A DNA stretch of 64,000 nt from Tenacibaculum singaporense (lineage in GTDB: Bacteria; Bacteroidota; Bacteroidia; Flavobacteriales; Flavobacteriaceae), in NCBI RefSeq assembly GCF_003867015.1, contig NZ_CP032548.1:3291001-3355000 (forward strand), written 5' to 3'. Within the stretch, counting starts at the first letter, position 1; the number at the start of each line of letters is the position of its first letter. Of this stretch, positions 9,492 to 16,819 are shown piece by piece. The notes below the pieces were generated by a model. That model was not told the origin of the DNA. It saw only the letters and a list, made by a program, of their open reading frames with translations, and ran no database searches. The translations under genes were made by a program, and so were the position numbers.

Positions 9492-11252
9492 ATGAAAAAA
9501 CTTAAATACATATTACAAATATTTATAGTAGTTCTATCATTACAAACTCTTCAATCTTGTAGAGAAGATGCTTTAGAGGTAGCTGAGTTAGACAGAACTG
9601 ATGTAGCTAGTTATTCTGATCTTTTCAATGCTTTTTGGGATACAATGAATAACGATTATAACTACTTTAATGAACAAGAAGAAAGTTGGGACAACGTATA
9701 CAAAAAATACAATCCAAAATTTAAAAAACTAACAACTTTTAATAAGGCGGATGCTAATCCTATTGAAGCTGAAAAAGAAGCTAATTTAGCCTTTAAATAT
9801 TTTGCTGAAATTATTACTGGAAAAGTTTTAGACCAACATTTCGGCTTAAGTGTAACCATTCCTTTACCAAGTGTTAAACTACCTGGTAGAAATGCTTCTG
9901 TATCAGCAGGTTTTTCTAGCAACATGAAATACAAGTACACTGAAGAAGACGGTTTTGTTAGCTTTGGAAGAAATCAAAGGAATCCAAAAGTTAACAAAGG
10001 TGAAGTAAGTTTTGTTATGGCTAATGACAAGCTAGACCCTACTACAATTGTTCAAGAAGGTCCTATTTTAGCTGGCTTCTTAAAAAGTGACCCAGAAACA
10101 ATGTATATTCAATTAACTGGTTTTGAGGTTTATCCAACTGCTATAATAGAAGGAGCATTCCCTTTATTAGAAGACATTAGCGGTATTGATGGTATTAATC
10201 AATCGTATTTTGATGACTTAAAAAAATTAGATAATGAAGCTGGTACCGAGTTTGAAGCTTTGATGAAAGATAACTTAAACTCTTTTAAAACACTAGTAAG
10301 TACAGTAATTAATTCTAACGAGTATAAAACTTACATAAGCGCACTTGACAACTTTAAAAACACTGAGTTAATTAGCGACTTTGAAAACAGTTTAGCTCCT
10401 TTAGCTAGCTTTACACAAGCTGCTAAAAACGAGTTTAAAACAAAACACGCGACTGTATTACCTACATTAGGCGCTTATTACAATGCTCCAACCACTACTG
10501 AAGCACAAAAAGAAGCTGTTAATATATTATACGGAATTTACAATAAGCGCATTGCAACTTACCAAAAAGTTTCTAGCTTTGCTAGTACAGTTTCTTTTTT
10601 CGGTCTTACATTTACTGATGAATTTGACGCATTATTAAATTCTATTTCTTCAAATTACAATTTTGATCTTTATCAAAAATTATACAACCCTATAACAAGT
10701 GGTAAAGCAAAAAAAATAATTTTAGATTTACGCGGTAATGGTGGTGGATATGTAATTGATGCTCGCATTTTTACTGAAAGATTTATAACGCAACAAAAAG
10801 TTTGGGGATATCAAAGAACCAAAGAAGGGAATGGTCGTTTTAATTACAGTCCTTGGACACCAGTAGAAACAAAACCTCACAAATTTGCCCTTCAACAAAA
10901 TGCTCCTATCGCTATCTTAATTGATGAAAACTCTTTTAGTATGTCTGAAATTAGCACCATGATGATTAAATCTCAAGGAGATCATGTAACTATCGTCGGA
11001 GACAATAGCGGTGGTGGTACTGCAGGTTTAGGAGGTCAAGATTCATTTAATGGTGGTAATAGATTAAGCAATGGATACTTACAGTTTTACATGCCATTAA
11101 TGGCATTTAAAAATAGTGAAGGAAAAGTTGTTGAGGCTATTGGTGTTGCTCCAGATGTAAAAGCTATCCCTACACAAGAACAAGTAGACGAATTAACAAC
11201 AACTTATATTGATCCTGCTTTTGACGCTGCTTTAAAAGCCGTTAGTAAATAG
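9492..11252 (+). CDS. S41-family peptidase, lipoprotein
   Basis: This is a 586-residue exported protein with a lipoprotein signal (Cys23, LQSC). The C-terminal third has S41 (C-terminal-processing-like) signatures: IILDLRGNGGGYVIDA and the nucleophile region ENSFSMSEIST, where Ser483 in SMSE matches the SASE nucleophile. The segment where C-terminal-processing peptidases carry the catalytic Lys (G-KTFGKG) reads GDNSGGGTAG here, without Lys, so it is nearer the tricorn/IRBP-type branch or uses another mechanism. The roughly 350-residue N-terminal region includes an inserted helical segment (about 240-360) and shows no clear PDZ. It is paired with the upstream barrel. Confidence 0.82.
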   Translation: MKKLKYILQIFIVVLSLQTLQSCREDALEVAELDRTDVASYSDLFNAFWDTMNNDYNYFNEQEESWDNVYKKYNPKFKKLTTFNKADANPIEAEKEANLAFKYFAEIITGKVLDQHFGLSVTIPLPSVKLPGRNASVSAGFSSNMKYKYTEEDGFVSFGRNQRNPKVNKGEVSFVMANDKLDPTTIVQEGPILAGFLKSDPETMYIQLTGFEVYPTAIIEGAFPLLEDISGIDGINQSYFDDLKKLDNEAGTEFEALMKDNLNSFKTLVSTVINSNEYKTYISALDNFKNTELISDFENSLAPLASFTQAAKNEFKTKHATVLPTLGAYYNAPTTTEAQKEAVNILYGIYNKRIATYQKVSSFASTVSFFGLTFTDEFDALLNSISSNYNFDLYQKLYNPITSGKAKKIILDLRGNGGGYVIDARIFTERFITQQKVWGYQRTKEGNGRFNYSPWTPVETKPHKFALQQNAPIAILIDENSFSMSEISTMMIKSQGDHVTIVGDNSGGGTAGLGGQDSFNGGNRLSNGYLQFYMPLMAFKNSEGKVVEAIGVAPDVKAIPTQEQVDELTTTYIDPAFDAALKAVSK

Positions 11253-11279
11253 GAACTTTTTCTGTTATGTATTTTTATA

Positions 11280-11311
11280 AAAGGAAAACTAGTTTTAGTT
11301 TTCCTTTTTTT
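11280..11311 (+). terminator. Terminator after the S41 gene
   Basis: A 10-bp stem (11281-11290 with 11297-11306) is followed by seven T's. Confidence 0.85.
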
Positions 11312-11362
11312 ATTTAAGTTTAAATACATTTGAATATCTATACTTTTAACGTAATACCAACC

Positions 11363-12976
11363 ATGAAAAAAACACTACTCCCTCTACTCACTTTTAGTTT
11401 ACTACTTTCTTGTAAACAAAAAGAAAAAGTAGACACTATTGTTATTAATTCCAATACCTATACGGTAAACTCTAATTTTAACACTGCTGAAAGTTTCGCT
11501 ATTAAAGATGGAAAATTTATAGCCATAGGAAACAATAAAGAAATACAAGAAAAATACACAGCAACTAATCTTATCGATGCTAAAAATAAACCTGTCTACC
11601 CAGGTTTTATTGATGCACACTGTCATTTTTACGGGTTAGGTTTACAACAGCAGAAAGTTGACTTAGTTGGAACTGAGAGTTATGATGAAGTACTACAACG
11701 CTTAATTGATTTTCAAAAAGAAAAAAACACAACCTACATAACTGGGCGTGGTTGGGATCAAAATGATTGGGAAGTAAAAGAATTTCCTTCTAAAGAAAAG
11801 TTGGATAGTATTTTCCCTGACACACCAGTAGCTATTCGCAGAATAGATGGTCATGCAATGTTAGTAAATCAAGCTGCTATTGATTTAGCTGGAATAACTC
11901 TTGACTCAAAAATTAACGGAGGAGAATTTATAAAAAAAGACGGTAAGCTAACAGGAGTGCTTATTGACAATGCGATGAATTTTATTAATAATCCAAAACC
12001 ATCAAAAAAGGAGCAAATTCAAGCATTAAAAGATGCTGAAAAAATATGTTTCGATTTGGGATTAACTACCGTTGACGATGCTGGTTTAGATAAAGAAGTT
12101 ATTGAATTAATTGACAGCCTACAGCATTCAGGAGATTTAAAAATGCGTGTATACGCTATGATTTCAAACAATCAAAAAAACCTTGATTACTACCTCGACA
12201 AAGGAGTTATAAAAACTGACAGACTAAATGTTCGTTCAGTAAAGGTTTATGCTGACGGTGCTTTAGGCTCTAGAGGAGCTGCCCTTAAAGATGAATACTC
12301 CGACAAAAAAGGGCATTTTGGAGCTTTGGTAAACTCTTATGAGAACTTACAGAAAGTAGCTAAGAGAATTGCTGCTTCCGACTATCAAATGAATACACAT
12401 GCAATTGGTGACTCTGCCAATTATGTGATGTTAAAAACCTATAACGAAGTATTAAAAGACAAAATCGACAGACGTTGGCGTATTGAACACGCTCAAATAG
12501 TAGATGTAAAGGATTTTAATCTGTTCAAAAATGTACTTCCTTCTATACAACCAACACATGCCACTTCTGATATGTACTGGGCTGAAGATCGTGTAGGTAC
12601 TGAAAGAATTAAAGGTGCTTATGCTTATAATGATTTATTAAAAGAATACGGAAAAGTAGCTTTAGGCACCGACTTCCCTATTGAACACGTAAGTCCATTA
12701 TACACATTTTATGCAGCAACCATCAGGAGAGATTTAAAAGGCTATCCCGAAAAAGGCTATCAAATGTACAATGCCTTATCAAGAGAAAATGCCTTAAAAG
12801 GAATGACAATTTGGAATGCTTACGCAAATTTTGAAGAAAACGAAAAAGGAAGCATAGAAGTTGGTAAAGTAGCTGATTTTATCATTTTAGACAAAGACAT
12901 CATGAAAATCGACGGAAAAGAAATTCCAAATACAAAAGTTTTAGCAACCTATATTAATGGAGAAAAAGTAAATTAA
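11363..12976 (+). CDS. Amidohydrolase (YtcJ/NfdA-like), lipoprotein
   Basis: This is a 537-residue metal-dependent hydrolase of the amidohydrolase superfamily, COG1574 type. I chose the ATG at 11363 because it gives a clean lipoprotein signal (MKKTLLPLLTFSLLLSC); the longer frame upstream begins with TTG. Metal-site motifs are YPGFIDAHCHFYG near residue 78, HAIGDSAN in the middle, IEHAQIV, and GTDFPIEHVSP near the C-terminus. A deamidase or formamide-hydrolase activity is typical, but the substrate is not known. The gene stands alone after a terminator, and its 3' end abuts the promoter of the DUF3703 gene. Confidence 0.88.
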   Translation: MKKTLLPLLTFSLLLSCKQKEKVDTIVINSNTYTVNSNFNTAESFAIKDGKFIAIGNNKEIQEKYTATNLIDAKNKPVYPGFIDAHCHFYGLGLQQQKVDLVGTESYDEVLQRLIDFQKEKNTTYITGRGWDQNDWEVKEFPSKEKLDSIFPDTPVAIRRIDGHAMLVNQAAIDLAGITLDSKINGGEFIKKDGKLTGVLIDNAMNFINNPKPSKKEQIQALKDAEKICFDLGLTTVDDAGLDKEVIELIDSLQHSGDLKMRVYAMISNNQKNLDYYLDKGVIKTDRLNVRSVKVYADGALGSRGAALKDEYSDKKGHFGALVNSYENLQKVAKRIAASDYQMNTHAIGDSANYVMLKTYNEVLKDKIDRRWRIEHAQIVDVKDFNLFKNVLPSIQPTHATSDMYWAEDRVGTERIKGAYAYNDLLKEYGKVALGTDFPIEHVSPLYTFYAATIRRDLKGYPEKGYQMYNALSRENALKGMTIWNAYANFEENEKGSIEVGKVADFIILDKDIMKIDGKEIPNTKVLATYINGEKVN

Positions 12977-12978
12977 AA

Positions 12979-13006
12979 ATGCATCTTTTTCTATTCGTTG
13001 TAGTCT
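12979..13006 (+). promoter_or_regulatory. Shared ECF-type promoter motif, copy 1 (DUF3703 gene)
   Basis: ATGCATCTTTTT, ten bases, then TAGTCT, ending 21 bp before the ATG at 13028. The same two blocks with the same 10-nt gap occur at 13370-13397. GCATC and GTCT are 17 bp apart, as -35 and -10 elements of ECF sigma promoters usually are. The likely reader is the sigma factor encoded at 13625. Confidence 0.6.
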
Positions 13007-13027
13007 GATTTACAAAATCAATAAATC

Positions 13028-13363
13028 ATGACACAACTACAACGAAAACAAGAATTTTACAGGCAGTTAACCTTAGCAAAAAAGGCACTTAAAAGCAAAA
13101 GCTTTCAGGTGTCTTTTTATCATTTAGAAAACGCTCATATATTAGGACAAAAACATGTTTACAGACACACTCTATCTCATTATTGGATGCTAGTCTACGG
13201 AATAAAAACAAACAGTAGTAAAGAAATTATTGGACAACTTTTTAGAATTATCGCTTCAATTTTATTCACTTTAATTTGGGTTCCTACAGGGAATACAGGA
13301 GGTACAAACATTTCAGCAGTGAAGCCTATTCCTATTAGAAAAGAACTTCAAAAATATTTTTAA
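13028..13363 (+). CDS. DUF3703 protein
   Basis: This 111-residue protein matches what I know of DUF3703: YHLENAHILGQ near residue 45, a hydrophobic SxxHYWML segment, and the C-terminal VPTGNTGGTNISAVKPIPI signature. The family has no established biochemical role but is often found near metal or stress genes. One hydrophobic segment (about 75-90) could be membrane associated. Its promoter carries the same bipartite motif as the Cys-rich peptide downstream, and a sigma factor follows, so it is probably part of that regulon. Confidence 0.75.
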   Translation: MTQLQRKQEFYRQLTLAKKALKSKSFQVSFYHLENAHILGQKHVYRHTLSHYWMLVYGIKTNSSKEIIGQLFRIIASILFTLIWVPTGNTGGTNISAVKPIPIRKELQKYF

Positions 13364-13369
13364 AAATAA

Positions 13370-13397
13370 ATGCATCTTTTTACTCATTTTCTAGTCT
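13370..13397 (+). promoter_or_regulatory. Shared ECF-type promoter motif, copy 2 (Cys-rich peptide gene)
   Basis: ATGCATCTTTTT, ten bases, TAGTCT, ending 30 bp before the ATG at 13428. Both blocks and their spacing are identical to 12979-13006, while the sequence between and around them differs. Confidence 0.6.
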
Positions 13398-13427
13398 ACT
13401 ATACGAACACACAAAACATATAATATC

Positions 13428-13532
13428 ATGAAAAATAATAATCAATGTACCTGCACTTGCGAAGGATGCAAAACAGGCGACTGTTCAAATTGTACTTGTG
13501 AAAATTGCACATGTAACAATTGTAACTGTTAA
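13428..13532 (+). CDS. 34-residue Cys-rich metallothionein-like peptide
   Basis: The ATG at 13428 opens a 34-residue frame with 11 cysteines (about one third), arranged as CTCTC, EGC, GDC, SNCTC, ENCTC and NNCNC; there are four CxC pairs and the remaining residues are mostly small, polar or acidic. There is no signal peptide. It is too short for usual ORF thresholds. The composition and CxC spacing are those of metallothioneins, so binding of Cu, Zn or Cd in the cytoplasm is the likely role, though it does not match a named family I recognise. It has its own copy of the promoter motif and lies between DUF3703 and the sigma factor. Confidence 0.75.
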   Translation: MKNNNQCTCTCEGCKTGDCSNCTCENCTCNNCNC

Positions 13533-13555
13533 TTAAATTAACTTTTTAATATTTT

Positions 13556-13604
13556 GTCATTCTGAATGTAGTGAAAGCGAAACGTTCATTTTATTCAGCG
13601 TGAC
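13556..13604 (+). repeat. REP-like imperfect palindrome
   Basis: A 49-bp element beginning GTCATTCTGAAT and ending ATTCAGCGTGAC; the ends are inverted repeats matching at 10 of 12 positions. It belongs to the dispersed GTCAT...TGTAGT... elements common between flavobacterial genes; a related copy is at 47626-47648. It separates the Cys-rich peptide gene from the sigma gene and could act as an attenuator. Confidence 0.5.
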
Positions 13605-13624
13605 ATTTTTCGTAAATTTATACT

Positions 13625-14164
13625 ATGACAACGCAACAAGTTTGGAAAAAATACGCAGATGATGTAAAACACTTTATTTTAAGTAAAGTGAAAGAGCCTA
13701 CTGTGACTGATGATTTGCTACAAGAAACATTTATAAAAGTTCACACTAAACTTCACACCTTAAAGGATATTACCAAACTAAAACCTTGGATTTTTACGAT
13801 TGCCCGGAATACGATGATGGATTACTTCAAAAACACTAATCAAACAGTTGACTTAAAAAATTTTGAAGTTCAAACAGATATAAAAGAACATGAACATACC
13901 GAGAAAGATTGCTTACGTGGAATCTTACAAAGCTTGCCTAAAAAGTATAGAGATCCGCTATTTTTATCAGATATAAAAGGCTTAAAACAGCAAGAAGTTG
14001 CTGACACTTTACAACAAAATTTACCTACAACAAAATCTCAAATTCAACGTGCTCGTAAGTTGATTGCTCAAGGTTTTATGGATTGTTGTGGATTTTCACT
14101 TAACGAAAAAGGAAAATTGGTAGGTGAAATTCAAGACAAAGAAGATTGTAAAGTTTGTAAGTAA
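13625..14164 (+). CDS. sigZ: ECF RNA polymerase sigma factor, SigZ type, with Cys-rich C-terminal tail
   Basis: This is a 179-residue sigma-70 family factor. Region 2 spans about 5-70 (DDLLQETFIKVHTKL, KPWIFTIARNTMMDYF) and region 4 about 100-150 (LPKKYRDPLFLSDIKGLKQQEVA, SQIQRARK). After region 4 comes a short tail with Cys154-Cys155 and Cys175-x2-Cys178. SigZ-type factors carry such tails; by analogy with CorE-like ECF factors of Myxococcus, where a C-terminal Cys cluster senses copper, this tail may sense metal or redox directly. No anti-sigma gene is adjacent, which fits self-sensing. The likely targets are the two upstream genes with the shared motif. The ATG at 13625 is the only sensible start. 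Confidence 0.85.
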   Translation: MTTQQVWKKYADDVKHFILSKVKEPTVTDDLLQETFIKVHTKLHTLKDITKLKPWIFTIARNTMMDYFKNTNQTVDLKNFEVQTDIKEHEHTEKDCLRGILQSLPKKYRDPLFLSDIKGLKQQEVADTLQQNLPTTKSQIQRARKLIAQGFMDCCGFSLNEKGKLVGEIQDKEDCKVCK

Positions 14165-14204
14165 GTTATATATTCAGCTTTTCTTCTAACTTATTTTTCA
14201 ACTT

Positions 14205-14582
14205 ATGGTTTCATTCTTTATCAACTTTTATCGTTTTTGTAAACTTGTTTTTATAGGTATCAAAAAAGATACTGAATTCAGATATCTATTCTTTTTCCTT
14301 TCTTTACTATTAACTAGCTCTACTATATTCTATCACAAAATTGAGCATTGGGAGCTTATAGACTCTTTATATTTCTCTGTAATGACAATGGCAACGGTAG
14401 GTTATGGAGACTTCGTACCCACACATAACATTAGTAAAATATTTACTATTATTTACACTTTTCTGTCTATCGGAACTTTTGTTGCCTTTACCGCCAAAAT
14501 TGTGCAGTTTACATTGCAGAAAGACAATCAAAAAACACCTTTGCATAAACTGACTTCTAAGTTTAAAAATAAGAATCCGTAA
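14205..14582 (+). CDS. Two-TM potassium channel
   Basis: This 125-residue inner-membrane protein has two hydrophobic helices (about 27-44 and 85-107) flanking a pore loop with the filter TVGYGD (66-71), the hallmark K+ selectivity sequence. It ends in a short basic tail with no RCK/NAD-binding domain, so it is a minimal KcsA-like pore subunit expected to tetramerise. It lies 40 bp after the sigma gene and 41 bp before nrtR; co-regulation with either is not obvious. Confidence 0.87.
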   Translation: MVSFFINFYRFCKLVFIGIKKDTEFRYLFFFLSLLLTSSTIFYHKIEHWELIDSLYFSVMTMATVGYGDFVPTHNISKIFTIIYTFLSIGTFVAFTAKIVQFTLQKDNQKTPLHKLTSKFKNKNP

Positions 14583-14598
14583 TTTTTTAAAACTTTCG

Positions 14599-14620
14599 TA
14601 ACTTTGTGTAAATTCAACAC
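14599..14620 (+). promoter_or_regulatory. nrtR promoter -7 box and overlapping NrtR-type operator
   Basis: TAACTTTG (14599-14606) matches TAnnTTTG. The 15-bp near-palindrome GTGTAAATTCAACAC (14606-14620) begins at the last G of that box and ends 3 bp before the ATG. The same layout occurs before prs and nadV, so a repressor bound here would block the start of transcription. Confidence 0.65.
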
Positions 14621-14623
14621 TAA

Positions 14624-15313
14624 ATGAAGATATCACAAAATATAAAAGTTGCTGTAGATGCTGTTGTTTTTGGCTACCAACAAAAAGAACTTTCTGTCTT
14701 ATTAATAAAAAGAGGGATTCAACCTTTTAAAGGAGCTTGGGCATTGCCTGGTGGATTGGTTTTAGAAAACGAATCACTGGAACATGCAGTTGAAAGAGAA
14801 TTATTAGAAGAAACAGGAGTTACTATTGATTATCTTGAACAATTGTACACATTCGGAACTCCCAAAAGAGACCCAAGAAACAGAGTCATTTCTGTTACCT
14901 ATTTTGGTTTGGTAAGTCCCAATCATTTTAAAATCAGTGCAAGTACAGATGCTGCCGAAGTACAATGGTTTCCTATTCATGAACTCCCCAAATTAGCATT
15001 TGATCACAATCGTATTTTAACCACAGCTTTACAAAGACTTCAGAATAAAATAAACTACCAACCTATTGGTTTTGAACTACTAAAAAAAGAGTTTCCTTTT
15101 TCTGATTTAGAAAATTTATATCAAACAATCCTTAATCAAAAAATCGATAGACGTAATTTCAGAAAAAAAATTATGAGCTTTGGAATACTTACCGAAACCG
15201 ACAAAACACACCAGCCTTCTAGTGGTAGACCTGCAAAACTTTTTAAGTTTAATGCTAAGAAGTATAAAGAGCTAGAAAAGAAAGGGTTCCACTTCGAAAT
15301 TAAGTTTGCGTAA
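14624..15313 (+). CDS. nrtR: NrtR-type Nudix/winged-helix transcriptional regulator
   Basis: A 229-residue protein. Residues 1-140 form a Nudix domain (GGLVLENESLEHAVERELLEETGV approximates the Nudix box, around 43-66) and residues 150-229 a winged-helix DNA-binding domain ending in a basic segment (SSGRPAKLFKFN). This is the architecture of NrtR, which senses ADP-ribose or NAD metabolites and represses NAD biosynthesis and salvage genes. The four following genes (prs, macrodomain, phosphatase, NAMPT) all fit NAD/ADP-ribose metabolism, which strongly supports the call. Nudix residues GGxxExxE...REExxEE are largely kept (RELLEETG), so residual hydrolase activity is possible. Bacteroides relatives (AraR) use this fold for arabinose, a less likely role here. 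Confidence 0.88.
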   Translation: MKISQNIKVAVDAVVFGYQQKELSVLLIKRGIQPFKGAWALPGGLVLENESLEHAVERELLEETGVTIDYLEQLYTFGTPKRDPRNRVISVTYFGLVSPNHFKISASTDAAEVQWFPIHELPKLAFDHNRILTTALQRLQNKINYQPIGFELLKKEFPFSDLENLYQTILNQKIDRRNFRKKIMSFGILTETDKTHQPSSGRPAKLFKFNAKKYKELEKKGFHFEIKFA

Positions 15314-15322
15314 AAAAAACGC
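15308..15322 (+). promoter_or_regulatory. Possible second operator upstream of prs
   Basis: GCGTAAAAAAAACGC is 15 bp with GCGT/ACGC arms, matching the outline of the other operators, and overlaps the nrtR stop codon. Its A-rich centre makes a chance match possible. It lies 52 bp upstream of the main prs operator, about five helical turns. Confidence 0.35.
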
Positions 15323-15352
15323 TAAAACATTTTTTATTTTAAAAAACCGCAT

Positions 15353-15374
15353 TATATTTGTGTAAAAATTACGC
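15353..15374 (+). promoter_or_regulatory. prs promoter -7 box and overlapping NrtR-type operator
   Basis: TATATTTG (15353-15360) is a perfect TAnnTTTG box. The operator GTGTAAAAATTACGC (15360-15374) starts at its final G and ends 3 bp before the prs ATG. Confidence 0.7.
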
Positions 15375-15377
15375 AAT

Positions 15378-16214
15378 ATGATTTTAAACTTAGATAAAAG
15401 CTTTACTCCTTACGGAACAGAAAACAATGTAGACTATAATTTCTTTACTTTTTCAGGAGGGGAACCACATATTAAAATCATTTCTGAACTTGAAAATGTA
15501 TCAGAAGTTACCATTACACATCGTATTCAATCTTTTAATGATATAGGTACGCTTTTATTGACTACTAATGCCTTAAAAAACATGGGAATTAAAAAGTTAC
15601 ACGTTGTACTTCCCTATTTTCCAGCTGCTCGTCAAGATAGATTAATGGTATCGGGTGAACCTTTATCGGTAAAAGTATATGCAGATATTATAAATACTCA
15701 GAATTATGAGTCTGTAACTATTTTCGATCCACATTCGGAAGTAACTCCTGCCCTATTGAATAACTGTAAAGTAATCGACAACCACATATTCATAGAGCAA
15801 ATAATACAGCAACTATCAGACGATTTACTACTAATTTCTCCTGATGGTGGTGCTTTAAAAAAAATATATAAAGTTGCTACTCACCTTCAAAATTATGAAG
15901 TTATTGAATGCTCTAAAAGCCGAAACGTAAAAACAGGGCAGCTAACAGGTTTTAAAGTATATGCTGATGATTTACAAGGCAAAGATTGTTTAATTGTAGA
16001 TGATATTTGTGATGGCGGAGGTACCTTTTTAGGGCTAGCTAAAGAACTAAAAGCTAAAAATGCGGGGAATTTATATTTAGCTGTAAGTCATGGAATATTT
16101 AGTAAAGGTTTCGAAGAGCTTGAAAAATATTTTACTAAAATTTTCACTACAGATAGTTTTAAAACTATTGAAAATGAGAATTGCATACAGATTGAATTGG
16201 GAAAATTGCTATAA
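15378..16214 (+). CDS. prs: Ribose-phosphate pyrophosphokinase, NAD-salvage associated
   Basis: This 278-residue cytoplasmic enzyme makes PRPP from ribose 5-phosphate and ATP. Key motifs are FSGGEPHIKI (substrate loop), PYFPAARQDR (ATP/flexible region, about 75-85), IFDPHSE (Mg binding, about 115-121), SPDGGALKK, and the PRPP loop LIVDDICDGGGTF. It is shorter than housekeeping Prs (about 310 residues), a feature of the Prs paralogues encoded beside nicotinamide phosphoribosyltransferase in bacteria and large phages. It probably supplies PRPP for the NAMPT at 17607. It has its own promoter with operator. Confidence 0.9.
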   Translation: MILNLDKSFTPYGTENNVDYNFFTFSGGEPHIKIISELENVSEVTITHRIQSFNDIGTLLLTTNALKNMGIKKLHVVLPYFPAARQDRLMVSGEPLSVKVYADIINTQNYESVTIFDPHSEVTPALLNNCKVIDNHIFIEQIIQQLSDDLLLISPDGGALKKIYKVATHLQNYEVIECSKSRNVKTGQLTGFKVYADDLQGKDCLIVDDICDGGGTFLGLAKELKAKNAGNLYLAVSHGIFSKGFEELEKYFTKIFTTDSFKTIENENCIQIELGKLL

Positions 16215-16232
16215 AAATCATAAAAAACTACT

Positions 16233-16739
16233 ATGAAAATTAAAATTATAAAGGGTGGTATTACCAAAATAGAAACTGATGCAATCGTTAATGCAGCTAA
16301 TTCAAGTTTATTGGGTGGAAGTGGTGTTGATGGTGCTATACATAGAACTGGTGGTTCTGTTATTTTAGAAGAATGTCAACAAATAAGAAACAAGCAAGGT
16401 AAATGTAAAACAGGAGAAGCTGTAATTACAACCGCTGGAAATCTTCCTGCTAAAAAGGTTATACATACTGTTGGTCCAGTGTATCAAAAGGGAGAAAATA
16501 AAGAAAAAGAATTACTAGCAAATTGCTACAAGAACAGCATGTTACTTGCTAAGAAAAATCATTTACAATCTATCGCTTTTCCTAACATTAGCACAGGAAT
16601 TTATCGCTTTCCTAAACAAGTAGCAGCTGAAGTAGCTCCTTCAACAATAAAAAGTACTCCAATATTAGATGAAGTCATTTTTGTTTGTTTTGATAATGAA
16701 AACTACACGATATATAAAAACTTATTAAACTATGAATAA
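16233..16739 (+). CDS. Macrodomain protein (ADP-ribose binding/deacylase)
   Basis: This 168-residue protein is a single macrodomain. Visible motifs are [20 protein letters not shown] (about 19-38, adenosine and distal ribose binding), VIHTVGPVY and [12 protein letters not shown] (phosphate loop). Macrodomains of this MacroD/YmdB class hydrolyse O-acetyl-ADP-ribose or remove ADP-ribose from protein or nucleic acid. It lies 18 bp after prs in the NAD block, so it probably handles ADP-ribose arising from NAD turnover. ADP-ribose is also the usual NrtR ligand, so it could influence the regulator. Confidence 0.93.
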   Translation: MKIKIIKGGITKIETDAIVNAANSSLLGGSGVDGAIHRTGGSVILEECQQIRNKQGKCKTGEAVITTAGNLPAKKVIHTVGPVYQKGENKEKELLANCYKNSMLLAKKNHLQSIAFPNISTGIYRFPKQVAAEVAPSTIKSTPILDEVIFVCFDNENYTIYKNLLNYE

Positions 16740-16815
16740 GAAAAACACAAAAAGAAATAGAGTTTGGTTAACTAACCTTGTCCCGGCTGAATTTATTGAA
16801 TTTGAAGATTTATAA
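16732..16815 (+). CDS. Possible 27-residue coupled peptide
   Basis: An ATG at 16732 overlaps the last 8 bases of the macrodomain gene and opens 27 codons ([20 protein letters not shown]... then EFEDL, stop). The N-terminal half is basic and the C-terminal half acidic. It fills the gap before the phosphatase gene, 4 bp short of its ATG. The tight overlap suggests translational coupling, but it could equally be the decayed remnant of a longer gene. No family recognised. Confidence 0.3.
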   Translation: MNKKNTKRNRVWLTNLVPAEFIEFEDL

Positions 16816-16819
16816 TAGT

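Noticed and set aside
11330-11362. Upstream extension of the amidohydrolase
   Set aside because: Begins with TTG and would place residues before a perfect lipoprotein signal.
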